A stretch of 64,000 nucleotides of DNA. Origin: Kiritimatiellota bacterium (GTDB lineage: Bacteria > Verrucomicrobiota > Kiritimatiellia > JAAZAB01). The stretch covers positions 77,633 through 141,632 of the forward strand of contig JAPLSY010000088.1 of assembly GCA_026398415.1 (NCBI GenBank), in the 5' to 3' direction. Shown in pieces: positions 9,039-18,143 of the stretch (the first letter of the stretch is position 1; every line of letters starts with the position of its first letter). Made by a program: the position numbers and the translations under genes. The notes under the pieces are model-generated. The model saw only the letters and a list, made by a program, of their open reading frames with translations. It was not told the origin of the DNA and did not search any database.

Positions 9039-10133
9039 TCATTCGGCTTTTTTTACGGCGTCAACTTCGATTTCGAATAACAGATCCTTACGGCAGAGGT
9101 CGAGGTGGGCGACCGCCAATGAAAATACGGGAATATCATGGTTTGCGCAGTACTTGTCGAAAAAAGTCCGGTCATCCATGTTTTTGAAATAAGCGATGCC
9201 GCGGAACAGATCGTTCCAATCCATATCGCGTGAACGTAATAACGCCCCGACAACGCGCATCGTCAGATCAATCTGGCGTGCCGGATCTCCCGCGTGGGCG
9301 CTTTGCCCATCCTTATCGATACTTGCGGTACCGGAAACAAGCAGGCTGCGGTGGGTCGGGAAGGCCAGTTCAACGGCGCGACTGAACGAGCTTCGATAGT
9401 TCAGTGCGGATTCCTGCATTGGCGAAAGAACCGACTGAATTTTGAGCCGGCTTGTTTTTGGTTGCACGGCCAGCAAATCGCAGATGAGCGCGGCGCCGAA
9501 CTGGTTGGCGGGGCCTATCCCGGTGCTGGCCGGCACCATTTTGACGAACACGTCATTTTCCTCGAAAAATGTTGTGCGCACGCGGTTAAATTCTTCGTAC
9601 CATTCCAACAGCCTGTTAAGCGCGAACCACGTGCGGACGGTGTCGGTAAAACGGAAGCCTTGTTCTTTAAGCGCCGACTTCATGATTTCAAAAACTTCAC
9701 GGGCCTGTGCCGGTCGTGATGCATTGAGATTTTCAGGATATACGCCGCTCAAACGGCAGTAACGGGCGTACTCATCCTCATAAACGAACCCTGTTTCGCG
9801 TCCCTTGCTTTTAATGGATCGAGGCCGGGTTCCGGACACGGCCCAGGCCTGCATTGAAGATATCTCCGCTTCCCGGCAGGCATCGCCCTGAAGCCATGCG
9901 ACCAGTCCGTCGGCGGCCATCATATTTTTCCGGAAGTTTTCATAATATTTGCAGTGGGCGAAAACAACACGATTCAGAATTACCGCTTGCCGTTCCCCGG
10001 CGGCGTCGCGGAGCAGACGTTGCATGGCCACATGGTCCCGGCCGGATACCGTAATGCAGTGTTCGGAGCGTGAAGGCAGGACCAGGGTTACAATATCGGC
10101 CGGTCCCCTGGTTTTTATTATACTTGTTTGCAT
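9039..10133 (-). CDS. RidA/chorismatase-like protein of unknown substrate
   Basis: A 364-residue protein that resembles proteins annotated as RidA-like or FkbO/Hyg5-type chorismatases. Supporting stretches are a tandem pair of beta-alpha modules, TGIGPANQFGAALICDLLAVQP, HRSLLVSGTASIDKDG, ARQIDLTMRVVGALLRSRDM and a C-terminal LLFEIEVDAVKK. In the family the chorismatase subset hydrolyses chorismate; other members are uncharacterised. The ATG at 10133 is taken because an AAAAAGG site lies just upstream. The longer alternative would start at 10199 inside the intergenic region. Function is inferred only at fold level. Confidence 0.6.
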   Translation of the reverse strand: MQTSIIKTRGPADIVTLVLPSRSEHCITVSGRDHVAMQRLLRDAAGERQAVILNRVVFAHCKYYENFRKNMMAADGLVAWLQGDACREAEISSMQAWAVSGTRPRSIKSKGRETGFVYEDEYARYCRLSGVYPENLNASRPAQAREVFEIMKSALKEQGFRFTDTVRTWFALNRLLEWYEEFNRVRTTFFEENDVFVKMVPASTGIGPANQFGAALICDLLAVQPKTSRLKIQSVLSPMQESALNYRSSFSRAVELAFPTHRSLLVSGTASIDKDGQSAHAGDPARQIDLTMRVVGALLRSRDMDWNDLFRGIAYFKNMDDRTFFDKYCANHDIPVFSLAVAHLDLCRKDLLFEIEVDAVKKAE

Positions 10134-10171
10134 CGGCCTTTTTATTTTTCGGGCTGTCAATGATCCACAGG

Positions 10172-11173
10172 TCAGAATTTTTTCTTGTAGACGTGGCAAT
10201 AGGGGGATTTGCCGTTCTTCTCGTAGTACTGTTGATGATAATCCTCGGCTGGCCAGAAGGTGCTGGCGGGCACCACCTGCGTGGCCACGTTATACCCCTT
10301 GGCCTTCAGGATGCCGATGAGCTTCTCGGCCGTTGCCTTCTGCCGGTTGCCTTGGTAGAACACGCTGGACCGGTATTGTGTGCCAATGTCAGGCCCCTGC
10401 CGGTCCACTTGGGTCGGGTCGTGTATCTCAAAAAACAGTTTTGCCATATTCTCATAAGTCGTCTGCGCGGGATCATAGGTTACACGCATTGCCTCGGCAT
10501 GGCCGGTCATGCCGCTACAGACCTGCTTGTAGGTGGGGTTATCGACATGGCCGCCCACATAGCCCACCTGCGTCGCAAGCACGCCCTTTGCCTGCTTAAA
10601 ATAGTATTCAACGCCCCAAAAACATCCGCCGGCGAAGATGGCGGTCTCGGTCTTGGGCGCGGGATCCGGGGCGGAGCGTGTTAGCGGTGAGGACGACCTT
10701 TGCACCGTCGGTGCGGCTGCGGCATTGGTTGCGGACGTCGCATCGTCCGGGACAAACTTCAGTGAAATTGAGTTTACGCAGTGGCGCGTGTTCTTTGGCG
10801 TCAGCCGCTCCCCGGAAAAAACGTGGCCCAGGTGCGCGCCACACTTTGCGCACAGGATTTCGGTCCGCATTCCGTCGGCGTCCGGCTGGTGCCGTACCGC
10901 GCCGGGGATTTCATCGTCAAAACTGGGCCATCCGCAATCCGAATCGAATTTGGAGTCCGACCGGTACAGCGCGGCGCCGCATTGCCGGCACACATAAATG
11001 CCCTTGCCGTGGAAGTTGTTGTACTCACCCGTGAAAGGCGCCTCGGTTCCCTTGTGCACGATGGCACGTTCTTCCTGGGGAGTCAGTTGATTCAATTTGA
11101 TATCCTCGGTGCAGCCGCTGTGTATCAACGCCAGTACCAACAGTGCCGGAAATATTGCCCGTTGGATTGACAT
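10172..11173 (-). CDS. msrAB: Lipoprotein methionine sulfoxide reductase, MsrB-MsrA fusion
   Basis: A two-domain repair enzyme that reduces both R and S forms of oxidised methionine. The N-terminus (MSIQRAIFPALLVLALIHSGC) is a lipoprotein signal with the lipobox Cys at 21, so it should sit on a membrane outside the cytoplasm. MsrB is residues about 30-145, with zinc pairs CRQCG and CAKCG and the catalytic Cys in RHCVNS. MsrA is about 175-325, with the catalytic Cys in GGCFWGVEYYF and the GYVGGHVDNPTY loop. The order MsrB then MsrA without a thioredoxin domain differs from the PilB type. A low-complexity linker (about 146-172) joins them. Confidence 0.95.
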   Translation of the reverse strand: MSIQRAIFPALLVLALIHSGCTEDIKLNQLTPQEERAIVHKGTEAPFTGEYNNFHGKGIYVCRQCGAALYRSDSKFDSDCGWPSFDDEIPGAVRHQPDADGMRTEILCAKCGAHLGHVFSGERLTPKNTRHCVNSISLKFVPDDATSATNAAAAPTVQRSSSPLTRSAPDPAPKTETAIFAGGCFWGVEYYFKQAKGVLATQVGYVGGHVDNPTYKQVCSGMTGHAEAMRVTYDPAQTTYENMAKLFFEIHDPTQVDRQGPDIGTQYRSSVFYQGNRQKATAEKLIGILKAKGYNVATQVVPASTFWPAEDYHQQYYEKNGKSPYCHVYKKKF

Positions 11174-11657
11174 GCGCTAAAACCTTTGCCTGATTCGCCG
11201 CCTGACCGGGACGGGATCAGAAAATCAACTGCTTTTTGGCCTCGGCGAACGCAGGTCCCTTGTCCGGCATTCATGCGTCGCTCTTGTGTGCCAGGCATGG
11301 CAAGCAAGAAACGGTTTTCGTCGCGGGCAAAGTAGATGGAGCGGGTCGGAATGTCAATCCCTAACCCGGATTTCCGAAAGTAAAATGGCGCGACGCCCTT
11401 CAACCGAGCTCAGGGCTGGCAAGGTCGCGCCCTACGTAGGGCCTCAGCTCTTGTCCGGCGTAGCCTTGGCGGAGACGGATGCTGAGGCCATTGGGATCGA
11501 CGTCCCCCCGCGTGGCTGAGGGGTAACAGAAAAAAGTTAAAATCCTTGCCGTGAGGCCATGCTTGGGTTAAACTTTCTTTAATAACCGGGGCAAGCGTAC
11601 GGGAGTCGGAGCTTCAGAATTGTTCCCAAAAAAGTAATTTCTGATCAGCAATCCGGG
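11174..11657. other. 484-base gene-free gap with palindromic repeats
   Basis: No convincing gene. It holds a palindrome of the GTAGGGCGCGACC family (about 11386-11436, arms GGCGCGAC and GTCGCGCC around an internal insert). Next comes a CTTGTCCGGCGTAGCCTTGGCGGAG element (11450-11478) of the same family as those in the prophage, and a GCTGAGGCC/GGCTGAGGGG pair near 11481-11523. The promoter for the DUF1549 gene is presumably in the last 100 bases, but no clear -35/-10 pair was picked out. Confidence 0.55.
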
Positions 11658-13331
11658 ATGAAGACTTCATTGATTTCGGCAGTATTCTTCTTGGCGGCCC
11701 TGAGCGGAATCGCGGCATCGGGACCGGAACAGAACATTTACGAAAGTTCGGTCTGTACGACCCCGGAAAGCCCGATCGATAAACTCGTTTACCGCAAGTT
11801 GTCGAAGCTGGGTATCCACCCGGCCATCTGCTCCGATGCGGTGTTCGTCCGCCGCGCCTTTCTGGACGTGATCGGCACGCTACCCACGGCGAAGGAAGCG
11901 CGAGAGTTCATTCAAGATCAGGACCAGAACAAACGCTTTGCTTTGGTTAATCGCCTGCTGGAGCGGGAGGAGTTTGCCGATTACTGGGCGATGAAATGGA
12001 GCGATCTGTTGCGGGTCAAGGCAGAGTTCCCGATCAATCTGTGGCCCAATGCGGCGCAGGCGTATTACCACTGGATTCGGACGTCCATCAGGGACAACAA
12101 ACCGTATGACCAATTTGTCCGTGAAATGCTCACGGCGAACGGCAGCAATTTTCGCGTTGGGCAGGTCAACTTCTATCGCGCCATGCAGGACAAGACTCCC
12201 GAAGGCATTGCGACAACCGTGGCCTTGACGTTCATGGGCTCAAGGGCCGAGTTCTGGCCGACAAACTACTTGCCGGGCATGGCGGTCTTTTTCGCGCAGA
12301 TCAGTTATAAGCCTACCAGGGAATGGAAGGAGGAAATCGTTTTCTGGGATCCCAACAAGGAAGACATGGCCCAGGCTGCCAAAAATATATCCCAACAAAC
12401 TACCAACAGCGCAACCAAACAAGTTACCAATGCCGTGGCGCAAATGGCGGTCGTGAAGCCTGTGCGCAGTATGCCGCAAGTGGCCATCTTTCCGGATGGC
12501 ACCAAGATCAAGAAGTTGCCCCCGGACCGGGATCCGCGGGAGGTATTTGCCGACTGGTTGATTACCCCGAAGAATGCCTGGTTTACACCCAACATCGTGA
12601 ACCGTATCTGGTCCTGGTTGCTGGGACGCGGCATTATACATGAGCCGGACGACATTCGGCCGGACAATCCGCCAAGCAATCCCGCGCTATTGGCCTACCT
12701 GCAGAAGGAGTTTATCGCGAACCACTACGACATGAAACACATCTACCGGTTGATCCTGACCTCAAGAACGTATCAGATTTCTTCCATCATTCCCAAACCC
12801 GATGTTCCCCAGGGTGCGGCCAATTTTGCGTTCTATCCGTTGCGCCGATTGGATGCGGAAGTGTTGATCGATGCCATCAACCAGATTGCCGGCACGTCGG
12901 ACCTGTACACCAGCGCCATTCCGGAACCATTCACTTTTATTCCAGACAACAAGTCCGCAATTTCGCTGCCGGACGGCAGCATCACCAGTCCCTTCCTGGA
13001 TTTGTTCGGTCATCCGGCGCGCGCCACCGGCATGGAAAACGAACGCGTCAACTATCCGTCGCCCACCCAGCGGATGCACCTGCTGAATTCGAGCCACATC
13101 CAGCGCAAGCTTGAAGAAGGCCCCAAGCTTAAAGCGATCATGAGTTCCAAACGCAAGCCCCAGGAGATCATGGAGGATATTTACCTGACGGTTCTTTCGC
13201 GTTTCCCGACGGCGGACGAAGTGAAGAACGTGGAGGCGTATGCCAAGTCAGGCGTGGTGAAAGGGCGTAATGTGTGGATTGACCTCGTCTGGGCGTTGAT
13301 CAACAGCGATGAATTTCTTTATCGGCATTGA
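11658..13331 (+). CDS. DUF1549/DUF1553 exported protein
   Basis: A 557-residue protein with a signal peptide (MKTSLISAVFFLAALSGIAAS). Residues about 35-230 match DUF1549 (PSCyt2) with DKLVYRKLSKLGI, FVRRAFLDVIGTLPT and FADYWAMKWSDLLRVK. Residues about 290-555 match DUF1553 (PSD1) with DWLITPKNAWFTPNIVNRIWSWLLGRGI, LILTSRTYQ and the final LVWALINSDEFLYRH. No haem-binding CxxCH is present. The biochemical role of the family is unknown; it is abundant in Planctomycetes and Verrucomicrobia. It is followed 57 bases later by its usual partner, a DUF1501 protein. A hydrophilic insert (about 225-255) with Gln/Asn/Thr repeats is unusual. Confidence 0.93.
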   Translation: MKTSLISAVFFLAALSGIAASGPEQNIYESSVCTTPESPIDKLVYRKLSKLGIHPAICSDAVFVRRAFLDVIGTLPTAKEAREFIQDQDQNKRFALVNRLLEREEFADYWAMKWSDLLRVKAEFPINLWPNAAQAYYHWIRTSIRDNKPYDQFVREMLTANGSNFRVGQVNFYRAMQDKTPEGIATTVALTFMGSRAEFWPTNYLPGMAVFFAQISYKPTREWKEEIVFWDPNKEDMAQAAKNISQQTTNSATKQVTNAVAQMAVVKPVRSMPQVAIFPDGTKIKKLPPDRDPREVFADWLITPKNAWFTPNIVNRIWSWLLGRGIIHEPDDIRPDNPPSNPALLAYLQKEFIANHYDMKHIYRLILTSRTYQISSIIPKPDVPQGAANFAFYPLRRLDAEVLIDAINQIAGTSDLYTSAIPEPFTFIPDNKSAISLPDGSITSPFLDLFGHPARATGMENERVNYPSPTQRMHLLNSSHIQRKLEEGPKLKAIMSSKRKPQEIMEDIYLTVLSRFPTADEVKNVEAYAKSGVVKGRNVWIDLVWALINSDEFLYRH

Positions 13332-13388
13332 CCGGCGTGCAACCATTTTTCCGACATGGCCGGATGAGCATGAAAAGCGACTGAAAAA

Positions 13389-14789
13389 ATGAGCGCAAAA
13401 CACAGTTCAAAGAACAAGTCGCCGGGTCCTGATTTAATGGGCATGCGCGGTACGCCGATTTCCAGGCGCGAGGCGATGCGCCGCGGTCTTATCGGCATGA
13501 CCGGGTTGCTGCTGGCCGACCGGCTGAGTTTCGAGACTTTGGCGGTCGACGCGCAACCGTCCCAAGCCCCAGCCCAACCCAAGGCCAAGGCGGTTATCCA
13601 GATCTTCTTGTGGGGCGGCATGTCGCACACGGACACCTGGGATCCGAAACCGGATGCGGGCTACGACTACACTGGTCAGTTGAAGGCCACAATCCCCACT
13701 AACGTCAGCGGGATCCAGCTTGGCGAATTGTTTCCCGAACTGGCCAAGCAGGCCGACAAGTATTCCATCATCCGCAGCATGACTCATCGCAACAATGGCC
13801 ATGAGACGGCGGCTTACCTGATGCAGACCGGGCATATGCCCGGCGGGCAACTGTCTTATCCGTGTATTGGCGCCGTGTTTGCCCTGCTCAAAGGTTACAA
13901 TGCCGGATATAAGGGGCTGATTCCACCCTATGTGGTGCTGACCCAGTCGCAGGGCCGGTTTTCCGAATCGGGTTTTCTGGGATCGAAATATAACCCGTTT
14001 GCCACGGGTGGCGATCCGAACGCGGCCCGGTTCGAAGTGGAAGGTGTCATTGCCCGGGGCATCACCGACGAGCGGCAAACCGCCCGGCGCGATTTCCTCC
14101 ATAAAATGAACACGATGGGCAACGCCATGCGCGGCAACCCACAGCTGGCGGTTTCGGATGAGGCCGAGAAACAGGCGTATGACCTGATTTTGGGTAAAGG
14201 CAAAGAGGTGTTCGATCTCTCAAAGGAAAAGCCGGAATTGAGGAATCGTTACGGCCGTCACACGTTCGGGCAGGACTGCCTGATGGCGCGGCGGCTGGTC
14301 GAAGCCGGCGTCCCTTACGTCACCATCAACTATCCCGGGGGTTGGGATACGCACGCTAACCACTTCCAGACCATGCGCCGGCAATGTCCGCAGTTGGACC
14401 AGGGCCTGGCGATGCTGCTGCAGGATTTGGCAGATCGCGGTTTGCTGGCGAGCACCATCGTCTGGTGTTGTGGGGAGTTCGGCAGAACTCCGAAGGTAGA
14501 CTGGCAACCGCCTTGGAACGGCGGTCGCGGCCATTATGGCAACGTCTTCTCGGTCCTGGTCGCCGGCGGTGGATTCAAGGGCGGCCACGTGGTCGGCTCG
14601 TCGGATGCGAAAGGCGAAGAAGTCAAGGATCGGCCCGTGTATCCGATTGACCTCCTCGGCAGTATTTATGAGTTGGCCGGTATAGACACCGACACCAAGC
14701 TGCCCCATCCCCTCGGCTTTGAAGCCCGCGTGTTGGCGCCTGACGAGGAGGGCGCAAAGTCGGCCGGGCGCCTGAAAGAAATTATGTAA
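13389..14789 (+). CDS. DUF1501 family protein
   Basis: A 466-residue alkaline-phosphatase-fold protein of the DUF1501 family. The N-terminus has SRREAMRRGLIGMTGLLLADRLS, a Tat-like twin-arginine region near residues 20-40, so export by Tat is likely. Family stretches include IFLWGGMSHTDTWDPKPDA, SIIRSMTHRNNGHE, PGGWDTHANHF and WCCGEFGRTPK followed by GRGHYGNVFSVLVAGGG. Asp and His residues in these could bind metal. The function is not established. It pairs with the DUF1549/1553 gene upstream, a fixed PVC arrangement, and is followed by a PPC protein. Confidence 0.93.
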   Translation: MSAKHSSKNKSPGPDLMGMRGTPISRREAMRRGLIGMTGLLLADRLSFETLAVDAQPSQAPAQPKAKAVIQIFLWGGMSHTDTWDPKPDAGYDYTGQLKATIPTNVSGIQLGELFPELAKQADKYSIIRSMTHRNNGHETAAYLMQTGHMPGGQLSYPCIGAVFALLKGYNAGYKGLIPPYVVLTQSQGRFSESGFLGSKYNPFATGGDPNAARFEVEGVIARGITDERQTARRDFLHKMNTMGNAMRGNPQLAVSDEAEKQAYDLILGKGKEVFDLSKEKPELRNRYGRHTFGQDCLMARRLVEAGVPYVTINYPGGWDTHANHFQTMRRQCPQLDQGLAMLLQDLADRGLLASTIVWCCGEFGRTPKVDWQPPWNGGRGHYGNVFSVLVAGGGFKGGHVVGSSDAKGEEVKDRPVYPIDLLGSIYELAGIDTDTKLPHPLGFEARVLAPDEEGAKSAGRLKEIM

Positions 14790-14865
14790 TTTTGTGTCTG
14801 TGAACAGGCAACGCGCGTCAAGACCGAACGGTGTTTTTGCCGCCGCATGGTGGCGGGATTGAAAA

Positions 14866-16953
14866 ATGATAAAGCAGTTTATAAATAGATTTCAATGGCC
14901 TGCGATTCTGGGGCTGGTCTTCTGGCTGGCGGCCGTTTCGGCCGTGCCGGCGCAATCGTATATCGGTTTTATTTATCCCGCCGGTGGCCAGCAGGGCACT
15001 ACGTTCCAGGTTACGGTTGGTGGACAGTCTTTGGAAGGCGTCAACCGTGCGTTTGTCTCCGGCACGGATGTTCAAGCCAGGGTGGTGGAATATAACAAGC
15101 GGATGGGCAACCAGGAGATCGGGTTGTTGAACGAACAACTGCGGGAGCTGAAAAACAAGCAGACGGAGAAGCCGGATGCAGCCATAACGAACCTGATCGC
15201 CAGGATCGAGAAGATCGTTCAGGATTATGTCAATCAGCCGGCCAGCGTGGCGATTGCCAACCTGGTCATTGTCGAGGTCACGATCGCTCCCGATGCGCAA
15301 CCTGGTGAACGGGAGATAAGGCTGGGAACGCCGCGCGGGGTTTCCAACCCGCTCATTTTTAACGTTGGCCAGCTTTCCGAGGTCTCCGCGCCGCCGGCAC
15401 CAACCAGCCCTCTGCAGATACTCGGCAAGGAGGAGCAAAGCCTCCGCCGGAAGAAACACGCCACCGAAGGGCAGGGTGGTTCGGAAATGATGATGATGGC
15501 GGCGATGATGGACGGCCCGGGATCGCAAAGCGATTTGGACGATGAAGAGGTGCGGATCAAAGTGCCATGCACCGTGAACGGTCAGATCTCTTCCGGCGCC
15601 GTGGATCGGTTTCGTTTTGAGGCGCGCAAGGGCCAACGCCTGGTCATCATCGTTCAGGCGCGGGAATTGATCCCGTATTTGGCCGATGCCGTTCCCGGTT
15701 GGTTTCAGCCGGTGCTGACGCTTTACAACGCGAAGGGCAAAGAAGTGGCGTATAATGACGACTATCGTGGCAGTCCCGATCCGGTTATTCTTTACGAAGT
15801 CCCCGAGGACGGCGAATATATGTTCGCGGTCTACGACGCGCTCTACCGCGGTCGCGAGAATTTTGTTTATCGCATTAAAATCGGTGAGTTGCCGTTTGTG
15901 ACAAGCATCTTCCCGCTGGGCGGGCAAGTGGACATACCCACGGTGGTCGAAATGCAAGGCTGGAATCTTGCGGAGACCATGCTGACGCCCGATACGGAAG
16001 ATGCCGTGCCGGGGGTGTATCCGATCACTACCCGCGGCACAAACGGGTTGGTTTCCAACCGCATGCTTTTTGCCATGGACACGCTGCCGGAATGTCTGGA
16101 AAAGGAGCCGAACAACACACCGGCGGCCGCGCAGAAAATGGCGCTGCCCATCATCGTTAATGGACGCATTGATCCGCCGGGCGATCGGGATGTGTTCCAG
16201 TTCGAAGGCCATGCCGGTGACGAGATTGTCGCGGAAGTTTATGCGCGGCGGCTTGACTCCCCGCTGGACTCCGTGCTCAAATTGACCGATGCCGCCGGTA
16301 ATTGCCTGGCGTTCAACGACGACCGTGAAGACGTTGGCTCGGGGCTGAACACGCACCACGCGGATTCCTACATCCGTGCTGCTCTGCCCACGAACGGCAT
16401 CTACTATATTCACCTGAACGACACCCAGCACCATGGCGGCAAAGAGTATGCCTACCGCCTGCGGATTAGCGCGCCGCAACCCGATTTTGCGCTGCGCGTT
16501 GTGCCCTCCAGCGTTAGCATTCGCAGTAATTCCACCGCTTCCCTCAGTGTCTATGCCATCCGGCAGGATGGATTTACCGGCAATATCAAGCTTGATTTGA
16601 AGGATGCGCCGAGTGGATTCGAGCTGAAAGGCGGTAATCTGAAAGGGACCCAGGAATTAACGCGGATCACGTTGAAAACCAGCCTGGCTGAGACCAAGGA
16701 ACCCGTCAGCTTAATTATCGAAGGTTGCGCGACGAACGGGGAACGAAAGATCGTCCACGAGGCCGTGCCGGCGGAAGACAGAATGCAGGCTTTCCTCTGG
16801 CGTCATCTTGTCCCCGCCAAAGAACTGAAGGCCTTCGTCTTCATTCCCCCGCCACCTCCAAAACCTGAACCGCCAAAACAACCCGCTCCCCCGACAACTT
16901 CAAAACCCGCGCCAACGAACCAACCCGCTGCCCCTGCAACCTCCAAACCCTGA
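14866..16953 (+). CDS. Exported protein with pre-peptidase C-terminal (PPC) domains
   Basis: A 695-residue secreted protein, last of the DUF1549-DUF1501-PPC cluster. It begins with a hydrophobic signal (near residues 10-30, ending VPAQS). Two PPC-type beta-sandwich domains are visible. The first, about 225-345, has GAVDRFRFEARKGQRLVI and YNDDYRGSPDPVILYEVPEDG. The second, about 415-545, has EKEPNNTPAAAQKMALP, DRDVFQFEGHAGDEI and FNDDREDVG. An early segment GFIYPAGGQQGTTFQVTVGG is also typical of these PVC proteins. The C-terminus is a Pro-rich tail with repeated APPTTSKP-like units. A cell-surface role is inferred; no protease motif was seen. An antisense ORF of similar length is a shadow. 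Confidence 0.88.
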   Translation: MIKQFINRFQWPAILGLVFWLAAVSAVPAQSYIGFIYPAGGQQGTTFQVTVGGQSLEGVNRAFVSGTDVQARVVEYNKRMGNQEIGLLNEQLRELKNKQTEKPDAAITNLIARIEKIVQDYVNQPASVAIANLVIVEVTIAPDAQPGEREIRLGTPRGVSNPLIFNVGQLSEVSAPPAPTSPLQILGKEEQSLRRKKHATEGQGGSEMMMMAAMMDGPGSQSDLDDEEVRIKVPCTVNGQISSGAVDRFRFEARKGQRLVIIVQARELIPYLADAVPGWFQPVLTLYNAKGKEVAYNDDYRGSPDPVILYEVPEDGEYMFAVYDALYRGRENFVYRIKIGELPFVTSIFPLGGQVDIPTVVEMQGWNLAETMLTPDTEDAVPGVYPITTRGTNGLVSNRMLFAMDTLPECLEKEPNNTPAAAQKMALPIIVNGRIDPPGDRDVFQFEGHAGDEIVAEVYARRLDSPLDSVLKLTDAAGNCLAFNDDREDVGSGLNTHHADSYIRAALPTNGIYYIHLNDTQHHGGKEYAYRLRISAPQPDFALRVVPSSVSIRSNSTASLSVYAIRQDGFTGNIKLDLKDAPSGFELKGGNLKGTQELTRITLKTSLAETKEPVSLIIEGCATNGERKIVHEAVPAEDRMQAFLWRHLVPAKELKAFVFIPPPPPKPEPPKQPAPPTTSKPAPTNQPAAPATSKP

Positions 16954-16973
16954 CTCAGAATATTCTGCGGATT

Positions 16974-17843
16974 TTAGGGCGTGACTTCGCATTCCTGGAC
17001 CTTCCGGTCGTAGAAATCCTTCAGGATTAATCCCCGGTCAAAAAGTTCCTTGAGTTCGATCAAACGTCTGGCGACCTGATCCTTGGTAAACTTGGGCTTT
17101 ACCGACGCGATTACGACATTGACTTCAGCATTGGACAGCGCATGGTTGAAAATCATTACCTCATCAATCGCGCCGCCGAACGACTGGCCTTGCTCCTGCG
17201 GCAGGGGGCTGGATCGGTTCATACCGATGGTCAGGTCATTGGTGTTGGCCGCAATCGCTCCGTGCCAGGCAACCACCTGCTTTTGAAGTTGTCCGTCCAC
17301 ATATAGTTTCAGGTTCTCGCCGTCAAATGTCGCGGCCCCATGATGCCAGGTACCGTCCGTGACAACGCTATCGCTCAGGCAGTAGTGACCGTTGACTCCG
17401 GCGCATAGTTTACCCTTGGGCTTCCCATCCTTAGCCTTAGATTCGCCGGCGATGCTCAAGGCGTAGCCGCGATCCGCCGTTTTGTCCAGAATGTATCGCT
17501 CAATCGCATTCGTCTTAGAGGTCTTGAACCACACGGCAAAGGTCGCCTGAGTTGCGTTCAAGGATGGGGTGTTGGTCACCTGAATATAATTGTTTGACAG
17601 CGCGAATTCATAGGCGCCACCTTGTTTGCCTGTGGCCGTCCACTTGGCGCCAAAGGCGCGACCGTTGTTGTTGCGGCCCGACCGATCGGTAATAACACCG
17701 CCGGTTTCCGCCTGTTCGAAGTTGAAGTGGAGCATAAGCCCTTGTGGAAAATCGGCGGCAGGCGTGTTGTATCCTGTGGCAAATGCAAGCAACAATCCCA
17801 CTGTGACCCGAACTATGCTGATATTGAATCTATCGCGTTTCAT
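16974..17843 (-). CDS. Secreted LamG-domain (concanavalin A-like) protein
   Basis: A 289-residue exported protein. After a signal peptide (VRVTVGLLLAFATGYNTPAA) comes one LamG/laminin-type jelly roll at about residues 35-235. Its marks are LMLHFNFEQ, DRSGRNNNGRAFGA, ATFAVWFKTSK, GTWHHGAATFDGENLKLYVDGQL and GAIDEVMIFNHALSNAEV. A short C-terminal helical segment (RRLIELKELFDRGLILKDFYDRK) resembles the small SHOCT-like tail often found in PVC proteins. The domain usually binds carbohydrate or protein. Start ATG 17843 has AAAGGA upstream. It converges with the PPC gene. Confidence 0.88.
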   Translation of the reverse strand: MKRDRFNISIVRVTVGLLLAFATGYNTPAADFPQGLMLHFNFEQAETGGVITDRSGRNNNGRAFGAKWTATGKQGGAYEFALSNNYIQVTNTPSLNATQATFAVWFKTSKTNAIERYILDKTADRGYALSIAGESKAKDGKPKGKLCAGVNGHYCLSDSVVTDGTWHHGAATFDGENLKLYVDGQLQKQVVAWHGAIAANTNDLTIGMNRSSPLPQEQGQSFGGAIDEVMIFNHALSNAEVNVVIASVKPKFTKDQVARRLIELKELFDRGLILKDFYDRKVQECEVTP

Positions 17844-18143
17844 TCGGGGTCCTTTCTGCGCGCCTCGCCTCGCTCAGCAAGCGGGTGCGACGGATCTATT
17901 TTCCTGCAACAAATTGAAAAATATAATGTAACATTTATACATTTTATCAAGGACCATTTTTTTAATCTTGTAACCACCGTATAACCATTATACCGTTCAC
18001 TTCACGGTCATGCAAGAGACCATGGCAGCGCGAAAGTCCTCTACTTATGGTTCTGCTTTTTTGTAACCGAACGATACCAACCGGCTACTATATTATCTGG
18101 TTGATTGGTCAGCAGATCGCTTTGTCAATGAAAGCTGGATGGA
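17844..18143. other. 300-base gap between divergent LamG and RND genes
   Basis: No gene was recognised. The region is clearly AT-richer than its surroundings from about 17900 to 18110, as expected for a divergent promoter region. No operator or repeat array could be singled out. Confidence 0.4.

Noticed and set aside
14818..16479. A 553-residue minus-strand ORF opposite the PPC protein
   Set aside because: Composition is His/Arg-rich as expected of a shadow, and the plus-strand gene has clear PPC domains and a signal peptide.
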